Origin: Nesterenkonia halotolerans
GTDB lineage: Bacteria; Actinomycetota; Actinomycetes; Actinomycetales; Micrococcaceae
DNA length: 64,000 bases
NCBI RefSeq assembly: GCF_014874065.1
Contig: NZ_JADBEE010000001.1
Coordinates: 2,166,812 to 2,230,811 of the forward strand
Reading direction: 5' to 3'
Positions 33,802 through 41,249 of this stretch are shown here, in pieces. The position numbers and the translations under genes were made by a program. The stretch's first letter is position 1; every line of letters starts with the position of its first letter. The notes beneath the pieces were generated by a model. The model saw nothing but the letters and a program-made list of their open reading frames with translations. It was not told the DNA's origin and searched no databases.

Positions 33802-34796
33802 GCGTCGTCCTCTTCTTCGGACTCGTCGGCCCCTGATTCCTCACCGGCGCCGCCGTCGGTGCTTCGCAGCGAGTCCTCGTAGTCGACCAGCGACTCCTGG
33901 AGCTGTTCCGGGGTGACCTCTGAAGCCGGAACCGAGGTGCCGGCGGAGAGGTCTGCCTCGATCTCGAGAACTCGCTCATCGTGATAGACCGCCGCGATCT
34001 CACGGAGCGCCTCGTTGTCGCTGTCCTCGGCGCGGGTGACGAAGGCGTTGATGTAGGGGAACGCCGCGGCTTCGGTCGGATCATCGGCGAAGATGCCGTC
34101 GCCGTCCGGGTCCAGCTCCGCGTCCTGGGCGAAGTTGTTGTTGATGACCGAACCCTCGACGGATTCCAGCGCGTTGACGGTCTGCTGCGCGGCGACGGGC
34201 TGCACCTGCACGGTGGAGGCTTCTTCATCGATGTGTCGCGGCTCGGGCTGGCGATTGTCCTCGGACAGCTCGACCAGTCCGGCCGCCACCAGCACGTTGA
34301 TCGCTCGTCCCTGGTTGACCGCGTCGTTGGGGATGGCGATGGTGTCCCCTTCGGAGAACTCGCTGACATCGTCGTACTCATTGGAGTAGAGGGTCAGCGG
34401 CACGGCGGCGGTGGAGCCGATGGGCTGGAGGTCTTCTCCGGAGCTGACGTTGTAGTCCGCCAGATAGGCGATGTGCTGGAACCAGTTCGCGTCGATGTCC
34501 CCGTTGGTCAGCGCCGGGTTCGGCTGGGTGTACTCGGTGAACTCGACCAGCTCGATCTCGTAGCCCAGCTCCTCCTCCGCGATGCGTTCGACTTCGCGAT
34601 GGCTCTCATTGGCGCCGACGACGCCGATGCTGAACTCCTGCTGATCCGCAGGTGCGGCCTCGGCTGCGTCGCCGCCCCGATCGAAGACGCTGCAGCTGCT
34701 CAGCGCCAGGGCCAGTGTGGCGCCGAGGGCAAGGACGCTGCGCCCGCGAGAGCGGCGGACGGCGGGCAGGGCAGGGTTGTGCTGATGGGTGTTCAT
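33798..34796 (-). CDS. metQ: methionine-binding lipoprotein (MetQ/NlpA family)
   Basis: 332 residues from ATG 34794-34796, with AAGGA 8 bases upstream. The lipobox ALSSC gives lipid-modified Cys35. NlpA-family features follow: IGVVGANESHREV, the YTQPNPALTNGDIDANWFQH segment with ligand-contact aromatic and Asn residues, and AIPNDAVNQGRAI. The C-terminus has an extra ~25-residue acidic tail rich in Glu and Asp that is not part of the family fold. A structured leader of about 190 bases precedes it. Confidence 0.94.
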   Translation of the reverse strand: MNTHQHNPALPAVRRSRGRSVLALGATLALALSSCSVFDRGGDAAEAAPADQQEFSIGVVGANESHREVERIAEEELGYEIELVEFTEYTQPNPALTNGDIDANWFQHIAYLADYNVSSGEDLQPIGSTAAVPLTLYSNEYDDVSEFSEGDTIAIPNDAVNQGRAINVLVAAGLVELSEDNRQPEPRHIDEEASTVQVQPVAAQQTVNALESVEGSVINNNFAQDAELDPDGDGIFADDPTEAAAFPYINAFVTRAEDSDNEALREIAAVYHDERVLEIEADLSAGTSVPASEVTPEQLQESLVDYEDSLRSTDGGAGEESGADESEEEDDA

Positions 34797-34820
34797 GGAT
34801 GTGGTCCTTAGACGTCAGGA

Positions 34821-35010
34821 GGGCAAGAGGTGCCCGGGAGATGACAGGGGTCACCCGCAGTGCATGGCGGGGGCGCTCGCGGTGAGTCCGCGAACGTGAG
34901 GTGCGCATAGAGGCGCACCGCTGAAGAGGGGTTCCTTTCGACACTGCTCTTGCCTGTCCCAGTCAGCGCCGCCGTCGAACTTCAAAGTTCAATCAGTGGC
35001 GAGGACAGGC
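34821..35010 (-). promoter_or_regulatory. structured 5' leader of metQNI, possible cis-regulatory RNA
   Basis: Read as RNA on the minus strand, it opens with a nested hairpin: GCCTGTCC arms at 34952-34959 and 35003-35010, an inner CGCC/GGCG step at 34967-34970 and 34998-35001, and a terminal TCGAACTT-CA-AAGTTCAA palindrome at 34975-34992. Then follow a perfect GGTGCGC/GCGCACC hairpin (34900-34919), a CGCGG/CCGCG hairpin near 34878-34892, and a GGGCA/TGCCC hairpin (34821-34835) just before the ribosome-binding site. I do not recognise a SAM riboswitch core. The TCGAACTT palindrome could instead be a protein operator. The rest of the gap, to 35186, holds no gene. Confidence 0.5.
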
Positions 35011-35186
35011 CGCTTCGTGATCCGGGACCACCCTTGAACATGGGGTTGGTGAGTGACCATAAACGGATCGTCGGATTGCCGCATTCATGCGGATCTCCAG
35101 GTCACTTCTCGTGAAGCTGTACCGATCCTAACCCAGGTCAGCGTCCTGCGCACATCGATTCATCATTCGTCACGCAGGATCTATGT

Positions 35187-37601
35187 TCACCGGCGCGAGT
35201 CGAGGGAGTCCGTGTCCTCCGCCGCAGGCTGGGCGGCGAGGATGGCGCGCAGCAGGTTCAGTGCGGGGTGCTTCTCCAGCGGGTTGTTCCGGTTCCCGCA
35301 CTTCGGCGACTGCACACAGGAGGGGCATCCGGTGGCGCATTCGCAGCCGGAGATGGTCTCCGCGGTGGCGCCGATCCATTCCGCCGCCAGCTCGAAGCCG
35401 CGCTGAGCAAATCCTGCGCCGCCGGGGTGTCCGTCGTAGACGAAGATGGTGGGCAGCTCGGTGTCGCGGTGCAGGGCCGTGGACACGCCGCCGATGTCCC
35501 AGCGGTCCCCTGAGGTCAGCAGCGGCAGCAGGCCGATCATGGCGTGTTCGGCGGCGTGCAGCGCGCCGGGAATCTGTTCCGGAATGACCCCGGCGGCCGA
35601 GAGCGCCGTCTCGGGCGCGGTCATCCACATCGCCTGCGTGCGCAGCGAAGACGGCGGCAGGTCCAGCGGCTCGTCGGAGAGCACCTCGGAGGAGCCCAGC
35701 GCCTTGCGCTGGAAGCCGACCACGGTGCTGGTGACCTCGACCATGCCGCTGTGCAGCCGGAAACGCCCCCAGTCGACCGCCTCCTGGACCTCCAGCACCT
35801 CTATCGAGGTGGTCTCCCGTGCCTGCGTGTAGTACGGCGGGGTCGCGGGGAAGACCAGCACCGCGTTGTTCTGCTGGTCCAGCTCCTCGACCACGTAACT
35901 GCGCCCCTGATGGACGTAGACCGCTCCGGGGTGGGCCTGCGGCTGTGCCTGCGCCGAGCCCATGTCGCCGATCACGGTGCCGTCCTCGGTGTTGACGATC
36001 GTGAAGGGGCCGCCCCCGTCGGAGCGCAGCTTGACCCAGGAGGCGGCCGAGACGTCGTCGTGGGCGAAGAACCAGCCGCGGGGACGTCGACGCAGGTGCC
36101 CCTGCTCGGTGAGCGAGTCGATGAGCCATCGGCCAGGGTCGAAGAGCTCGAGATCGTCCCGGGTGAGCGGCAGCTCCTGGGCGGCCGCGAGGATGTGCGG
36201 CGCCGCCACATGCGGATTCGAGGGATCGGTGACCGCATCCTCCACCGCCGTGTCGAAGATGGCCTCGGGATGGTCCAGCAGATAGGAGTCCAGCGGATCG
36301 TCCCCGGCGATGAAGAATGCGGCGCCGCGCTGACCCGAGCGCCCGGCACGGCCGAGCTGCTGGAAGAAGGACGCCCGGGTCCCAGGCCAGCCCGCGATGA
36401 TCACGGCGTCCAGCCCGGAGATGTCGATCCCCAGCTCGAGCGCGGGAGTGGAGGCGACGCCGAGCAGCCGTCCCTCACGCAGGGCGTCCTCGAGCTCCCG
36501 CCGCTCCTCCTTCAGATAGCCGGAGCGGTAGGCCGCCACCCGTCCGCGCAGGTCGACGTCGACCTCTGCCAGTGAATCAGCCGCGATCTGAGCGATCGTC
36601 TCGGCTCCCCGGCGGGACTTGATGAACGCGAGCGTGCGGTGACCCGCGACGACGAGGTCGGTGAGGATGTCGGCGGCCTCCACCGTGAGGCTGCGCTTGA
36701 GCGGCGCCGCATTGTCTCCCTTGAGCTCAGAGGTCGTGGCCTCCCAGAGGTAGACGTCGACCGCTCCGTGCGGGGAGGCGTCCTCGGTGAACGCCTCCAC
36801 GGTCTCCTCCGCGTGTCCGATGAGCCGGGAGAACGACGCCGCGGGGTCACCGCTGGTCGCCGAGGCTCCGGTGAAGATCGGTTCGGCCCCGTAGTGGGCG
36901 CAGATGCGCCGGAGCCGCCGAAGCAGCAGGGCGATGTGCGAACCGAAGATCCCCCGACAGGTGTGCGCCTCGTCGATGATCACGTAGCGCAGCCGGGCGA
37001 AGAACCTGGCCCAGGCCCGATGATTCGGCAGGATGCCCACATTGAGCATGTCCGGATTGGTCAGCACCACATTGGCGTGCTGACGCACCCAGCGGCGCTG
37101 TTCGGGATCGGTGTCGCCGTCGTAGGCCGCGGGGCGGATGCCCGATTCGGGTCCCTCGGCCCCGGTCGCCTCGGCGAGCTGGCTCAGCGCATCGAGCTGA
37201 TCAGCAGCCAGAGCCTTGGTGGGGGAGAGGTAGAGCATGGTCGCTCCGAGGCCCGCAGAGGCGGCTGCTCCACGGGCCGCCCCGACGGGTCCGCCGCAGA
37301 TCTCGGAGAGCCCGGGCAGCTGCGTGCCCAGGGACTTCCCGGAGGCGGTGCCGGTGGCGAGAATGGTGTGCCGACCCGCGTGCAGCGCGTCGGCGGCCTG
37401 CACCTGGTGGGTGTAGAGCCCGGTGACACCGAGCTGCCGGTAGCCCGCTCGCAGGCTGCTCGGCACCCACTCCGGCCAGGGCGCTGTCTGCGCCTGTCTG
37501 GCGGGGAGCGTGCGCACATGCCGGAGCGGACCGGCATCCTCGACCTCCGAGGGCAGTCCGGCACGGCGCAGCAGCTCATAGGGTTCCTGATCGGGCATCA
37601 C
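35187..37601 (-). CDS. superfamily II helicase with DUF1998 zinc domain (MrfA/SftH type)
   Basis: 804 residues. Motor motifs are the Q-like YTHQVQAADAL, Walker A ATGTASGKSLG, DEAH-box IIDEAHTCRGIFGSH, SATSGDP (motif III), and QLGRAGRSGQ (motif VI). The C-terminal DUF1998 region holds a four-cysteine zinc site, CECATGCPSCVQSPKC. Mycobacterial SftH and Bacillus MrfA of this clade are 3'-5' DNA translocases, the latter in repair of mitomycin damage. In Actinobacteria this helicase is a classic neighbour of Tad genes and topA, and the same broad neighbourhood is seen here. Confidence 0.93.
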   Translation of the reverse strand: MMPDQEPYELLRRAGLPSEVEDAGPLRHVRTLPARQAQTAPWPEWVPSSLRAGYRQLGVTGLYTHQVQAADALHAGRHTILATGTASGKSLGTQLPGLSEICGGPVGAARGAAASAGLGATMLYLSPTKALAADQLDALSQLAEATGAEGPESGIRPAAYDGDTDPEQRRWVRQHANVVLTNPDMLNVGILPNHRAWARFFARLRYVIIDEAHTCRGIFGSHIALLLRRLRRICAHYGAEPIFTGASATSGDPAASFSRLIGHAEETVEAFTEDASPHGAVDVYLWEATTSELKGDNAAPLKRSLTVEAADILTDLVVAGHRTLAFIKSRRGAETIAQIAADSLAEVDVDLRGRVAAYRSGYLKEERRELEDALREGRLLGVASTPALELGIDISGLDAVIIAGWPGTRASFFQQLGRAGRSGQRGAAFFIAGDDPLDSYLLDHPEAIFDTAVEDAVTDPSNPHVAAPHILAAAQELPLTRDDLELFDPGRWLIDSLTEQGHLRRRPRGWFFAHDDVSAASWVKLRSDGGGPFTIVNTEDGTVIGDMGSAQAQPQAHPGAVYVHQGRSYVVEELDQQNNAVLVFPATPPYYTQARETTSIEVLEVQEAVDWGRFRLHSGMVEVTSTVVGFQRKALGSSEVLSDEPLDLPPSSLRTQAMWMTAPETALSAAGVIPEQIPGALHAAEHAMIGLLPLLTSGDRWDIGGVSTALHRDTELPTIFVYDGHPGGAGFAQRGFELAAEWIGATAETISGCECATGCPSCVQSPKCGNRNNPLEKHPALNLLRAILAAQPAAEDTDSLDSRR

Positions 37602-37705
37602 CCCTCAGGCTACGTCAGCCGCGCACCCGCCTCCGCCCGGGAAACGGAGCACTCCGGAGCGAGACCCAGCACCGCTGGCCCGGCCCCGTCACGGATCCCC
37701 GCTGC

Positions 37706-38407
37706 TCAGCTGTTCAGGTCGTCGAACTGCGAGTGGCTCGGCCGGATCCGTCCGCCTGAGGTGGCGCCGTAGACATGCACGTCACCGAGCAGCGTCCAGC
37801 CGAGGTACTCGTAGAGCTCCTGGCCGTCGGCGGTGGCCACCAGCAGGCCCTCCTCCACGTCATGCTCGTGGGCGATCGCGATCAGCGCCCGGGTCACGAA
37901 GGTGCCCAGGCCCCGACGGCGGTAGTCGTCGTTGGTGTAGATCCGGTCGAGGATCGCGTAGTGGTCCACAGTCGCGACCCGTCCGCGTGCGGCGACCTTC
38001 TCCCCGTCCCGCACGGTGAACAGCGTCCATCCGTCGTGATCGTCGCGGCTGGTGGTGAAGCCTTCCGGAGTGATCGGGTCCTCGACGTCCTGGGTCTCCA
38101 TGTCCACGACCATCAGCTTCTCTTCATCGCTGATCAGCTGCAGGCCATCCACGGGGTTCTGGCTCAGCGAGGGCGCCCCTGGCTCGGCGATGACGGTCAG
38201 CAGACGGGCTGAGTCCTTGGCGACTGCGGAGGCGATCTTGCGCAGATCGGTGTCCTCGGGGGCGTACAACACGTACTCCCATTCGTCGGAATCCCCGGAA
38301 CGCAGGGCGGAATGGACGTTGCCCTCGTGCTGCACGTCGTAGTCGTGCGTCCTTGCCCATCCGGTCACCCAATCGCGGACAAGTGCGTCGCTCAGCTCAG
38401 AAGTCAT
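37706..38407 (-). CDS. GNAT-family N-acetyltransferase
   Basis: 233 residues from ATG 38405-38407; an in-frame ATG five codons upstream is possible. The acetyl-CoA-binding motif A is IYTNDDYRRRGLGTFVTRAL, and the C-terminal motif B is in LLVATADGQELYEYLGW. The N-terminal ~120 residues are a family-specific extension without known fold. Substrate unknown. It lies 104 bases upstream of the helicase gene on the same strand and is divergent from trhO. Confidence 0.87.
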   Translation of the reverse strand: MTSELSDALVRDWVTGWARTHDYDVQHEGNVHSALRSGDSDEWEYVLYAPEDTDLRKIASAVAKDSARLLTVIAEPGAPSLSQNPVDGLQLISDEEKLMVVDMETQDVEDPITPEGFTTSRDDHDGWTLFTVRDGEKVAARGRVATVDHYAILDRIYTNDDYRRRGLGTFVTRALIAIAHEHDVEEGLLVATADGQELYEYLGWTLLGDVHVYGATSGGRIRPSHSQFDDLNS

Positions 38408-38501
38408 GGTCCGACCATACAAACAAAATGCGCTCCACCGTGAGGGGCAGGGACAACGAGTTCATAAAGATGTTGTGCAGAACTATCCTTGAGGGGTGAG
38501 C

Positions 38502-39446
38502 ATGTCCCGAATAGTCCTGTATTACACCTTCACTCCGCTGGCCGATCCGGAAGCGGTGAAACTGTGGCAGCACACCCTCTGCCGTGAGCTTGGCCTGAAG
38601 GGTCGCATCCTCATCTCCCCGCAGGGCATCAACGGGACTGTCGGCGGCGAGATCAAGGCCGTCAAGCAGTACGTGAAGCAGACCCGGGCCTATGCGCCCT
38701 TCCAAGACATGACCTTCAAGTGGTCCGACGGCGGGGCGGAGGACTTCCCCCGGCTCTCGGTGAAGGTCCGTCCCGAGGTGGTGGCCTTCGGAGTCCCTGA
38801 TGAGATCGAGGTCGACTCCGACGGCGTCGTCGGCGGCGGGGTGCATCTCAAGCCGGAGCAGGTCCATGAACTGGTGGAGCAGAAGCGCGCCGAGGGCGTG
38901 GAGGTCTCCTTCTTCGACGGACGCAACGCCATGGAGGCGCAGATCGGCAGGTTCAAGAACGCCGTCGTGCCGGAGACCGAGACCACCCGGGACTTCATCG
39001 CCGAGCTCGACTCCGGCAAGTATGACCACCTCAAGGATCAGCCAGTGGTCACCTATTGCACGGGAGGCATCCGCTGCGAGGTGCTCTCCTCGCTGATGCG
39101 ACGCCGCGGCTTCGAAGAGGTCTATCAGATCGACGGCGGGATCGTCCGCTACGGAGAGACCTTCGGCGACGAGGGCCTCTGGGAGGGCGAGCTCTACGTC
39201 TTCGACTCCCGGATGAACACCCGCTTCTCCGCAGAGTCCAAGACCATCGGTGAGTGCACCCACTGCGGCAGCCCCACCAGCACCTTTTATAACTGTATGG
39301 ACCGAGGCTGCTCCACCCTGCAGCTCTACTGCGATCAGTGCCGCCACATCCCGGAGACCACTCGCTGCCGCACCTGCGAAGTGCGGCTGCAGCAAGACCC
39401 GGCCCATCCGAACACCGGGCTGCTGGAGAAGGTGCGCCGCCCATGA
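38502..39446 (+). CDS. trhO: tRNA uridine(34) hydroxylase, rhodanese-like
   Basis: 314 residues from ATG 38502, with GAGGGG 5 bases upstream; GTG two codons earlier is possible. TrhO (YceA) makes 5-hydroxyuridine at the tRNA wobble position with O2. An N-terminal ferredoxin-like domain ([13 protein letters not shown]) is followed by a rhodanese domain with active Cys186 in [11 protein letters not shown]-terminal cysteine-rich zinc-like region has CTHCG, CDQCR and CRTCE. A -10-like TATCCT lies just before the start. It ends in an ATGA overlap with the methyltransferase gene. Confidence 0.93.
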   Translation: MSRIVLYYTFTPLADPEAVKLWQHTLCRELGLKGRILISPQGINGTVGGEIKAVKQYVKQTRAYAPFQDMTFKWSDGGAEDFPRLSVKVRPEVVAFGVPDEIEVDSDGVVGGGVHLKPEQVHELVEQKRAEGVEVSFFDGRNAMEAQIGRFKNAVVPETETTRDFIAELDSGKYDHLKDQPVVTYCTGGIRCEVLSSLMRRRGFEEVYQIDGGIVRYGETFGDEGLWEGELYVFDSRMNTRFSAESKTIGECTHCGSPTSTFYNCMDRGCSTLQLYCDQCRHIPETTRCRTCEVRLQQDPAHPNTGLLEKVRRP

Positions 39447-41143
39447 GCGCCCCAGCGCCGGGACCCGCACCAGCGCAGGAACCCGCGGCGATGCCGGGAC
39501 CTGCAGCGACGTCGGCACCGCCAGCCCCGCGCGCCGACACGACGCTCGTGGCCGCCCTGCGCGCGGACCTGAGCGCCGCAGGCTTCAGCCATGATCACCT
39601 CGCCGGGCTTCTCGGCGAGGAGGTCCTCTCCGCGCTGGACCGTGATCAGTTCGTGCCGGGTCAGCTGCGCGTGCAGGAGCTGCTTGACGCCGCCGCCGCA
39701 GACTCGCTGCCAGCCGAGCCCGCCGCGGTGCTCTCTGGACTGTGGCTCTTCGGCATGGAGATCACCGTCGCCCAGGTTGAGCAGGCGCTGCCGCGGACCG
39801 GCATCCAGGGACTGCTCCGGCTCGAGCTGGTGCAGGCTCAGGCGCACGACGACGGCGAGCTGTGCCGCCCCAGCGTGGATCTGCGGCCCTACCAGGCGGA
39901 GCAGCAGGACGGGGTGGCCGACCTCTGGGTCGCCAGCGACCTCTCGTCCCACCAGCTGCAGGGGGCGCTCCCGGCAGAGCATGTGCTGGGCATCGGCCGG
40001 GCGAGCCTGACCCTGGCCGCCTCGATCCACCGACGCCCGGTGAGCACGGCGCTGGAGATCGGCACGGGCTGCGGCATCCAGCTGATGCACCTGCTGAACC
40101 ACGCTGAACACGTGGTCGCCACCGACCTGAGCGCCCGCGCGCTCGACTTCACCGCATTCAACCTGCTGCTCAACGCGCCCGAGCTGCGGCTCGATCCCGA
40201 GAACCTCGGCGCCCGGGTGCAGCTGCTCGTGGGCAGCCTCTTCGACCCGGTGGCCGAGCGCACCTTTGACCTGATCGTCTCGAATCCTCCTTTTGTGATC
40301 ACCCCACGCCCCGCGGATGAAGATCCCGCGGCCCGGTACACCTACCGGGACGGCGGCCGTCGCGGGGACCTGCTCATGGAGGAGCTGATCAGCCAGCTGC
40401 CGCGGTTCCTCAGCGACGGCGGCACAGCCCAGCTGCTGGGGAACTGGGAGATCCCGGAGGGCGCCGACTGGGACACGCGTCCCCGGCTGTGGTGTGAGCA
40501 GCTTGAGGGCGAGGCCCCCGTGGATGCCTGGTTCATCCAGCGTGATCAGCAGGACGCCGACGAATATGCCGAGACCTGGCTCCGGGACGCCTCCACCGAG
40601 CGTGACATCGCGCAGTACCGTCTCCGCTATGCCGCGTATCTGCAGGACTTCGACTCGCGAGGTGTCGAGGCCGTGGGATTCGGCATGATCTGGATGCGTC
40701 GGCGATCCGCTGCCGACGCCGCAATGATGAATCCCTGGCGTCGCTTCGAGGAGATCAGCGGTCCCGTGGACCAGCCGCTGGGACCGGTGATCGGCGGCAC
40801 GGTCGCCCGGGCCGAGGCGGTGGCGCGAGACGCTGAAGCCGTGCTCGACTCGGCGCTCGTCGTGGCCGGTGATGTCACCGAGGAGCGCCATCAGCGCTTC
40901 GGCGCCGTTCACCCGGAGGTGATCGTCGCACGTCAGGGCGCCGGCCTGCGGCGGAGCCGCCCGGTCTCCAGCGCAGCGGCAGGTCTGCTGGGCGCCGCCG
41001 ACGGCGAGTTCGCCGCAGCTCAGCTGGCCACGGCGGTGGCCTCGCTCATGGATGATCAGCCTGCAGACGGCGCGGATCTCGAGCAGGCTCTGCGCACCGA
41101 GACGCTGGAGCTCTATGTGGAGGGATACCTCACGCGGTCTTGA
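39443..41143 (+). CDS. HemK-like class I methyltransferase (DUF7059 type)
   Basis: 566 residues from the ATG overlapping the trhO stop. The first ~35 residues are Ala/Pro-rich and probably disordered. Residues ~40-170 form a DUF7059-like helical domain. The AdoMet site [10 protein letters not shown] follows, and the catalytic NPPF motif lies in [13 protein letters not shown]-terminal ~130-residue domain completes the protein. NPPF/NPPY enzymes methylate planar nitrogens, such as glutamine in release factors or adenine. The position between trhO and topA is conserved in Actinobacteria. The target is unknown. Confidence 0.85.
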   Translation: MSAPAPGPAPAQEPAAMPGPAATSAPPAPRADTTLVAALRADLSAAGFSHDHLAGLLGEEVLSALDRDQFVPGQLRVQELLDAAAADSLPAEPAAVLSGLWLFGMEITVAQVEQALPRTGIQGLLRLELVQAQAHDDGELCRPSVDLRPYQAEQQDGVADLWVASDLSSHQLQGALPAEHVLGIGRASLTLAASIHRRPVSTALEIGTGCGIQLMHLLNHAEHVVATDLSARALDFTAFNLLLNAPELRLDPENLGARVQLLVGSLFDPVAERTFDLIVSNPPFVITPRPADEDPAARYTYRDGGRRGDLLMEELISQLPRFLSDGGTAQLLGNWEIPEGADWDTRPRLWCEQLEGEAPVDAWFIQRDQQDADEYAETWLRDASTERDIAQYRLRYAAYLQDFDSRGVEAVGFGMIWMRRRSAADAAMMNPWRRFEEISGPVDQPLGPVIGGTVARAEAVARDAEAVLDSALVVAGDVTEERHQRFGAVHPEVIVARQGAGLRRSRPVSSAAAGLLGAADGEFAAAQLATAVASLMDDQPADGADLEQALRTETLELYVEGYLTRS

Positions 41144-41164
41144 TTCCTGCGGCGTCGGCGTGTT

Positions 41165-41187
41165 GTGCTCGCTGATATATTGAGCAC
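41165..41187 (+). promoter_or_regulatory. palindrome around a -10-like box upstream of topA
   Basis: GTGCTC (41165-41170) and GAGCAC (41182-41187) bracket an 11-base spacer that ends in TATATT, a 5 of 6 match to the -10 consensus. It lies 62 bases before the topA start. No good -35 box is visible at the normal distance. It could be a repressor site over the promoter or a hairpin. Confidence 0.4.
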
Positions 41188-41249
41188 TCGACGGCCAGCC
41201 CGCTGCTCATGCCCCGAGACTGCACCGCAAGAATTCCTCAAGGAGATCA

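Noticed and set aside
34606..34944. Upstream open frame in the metQ leader as a possible leader peptide
   Set aside because: No ribosome-binding site at a usable distance, no run of Met or Cys codons, and it continues out of frame into metQ.
34797..35186. SAM riboswitch upstream of metQ
   Set aside because: I looked for the conserved GGCAACC junction and the paired core on the minus strand and did not find them; the leader is reported as structured but unclassified.
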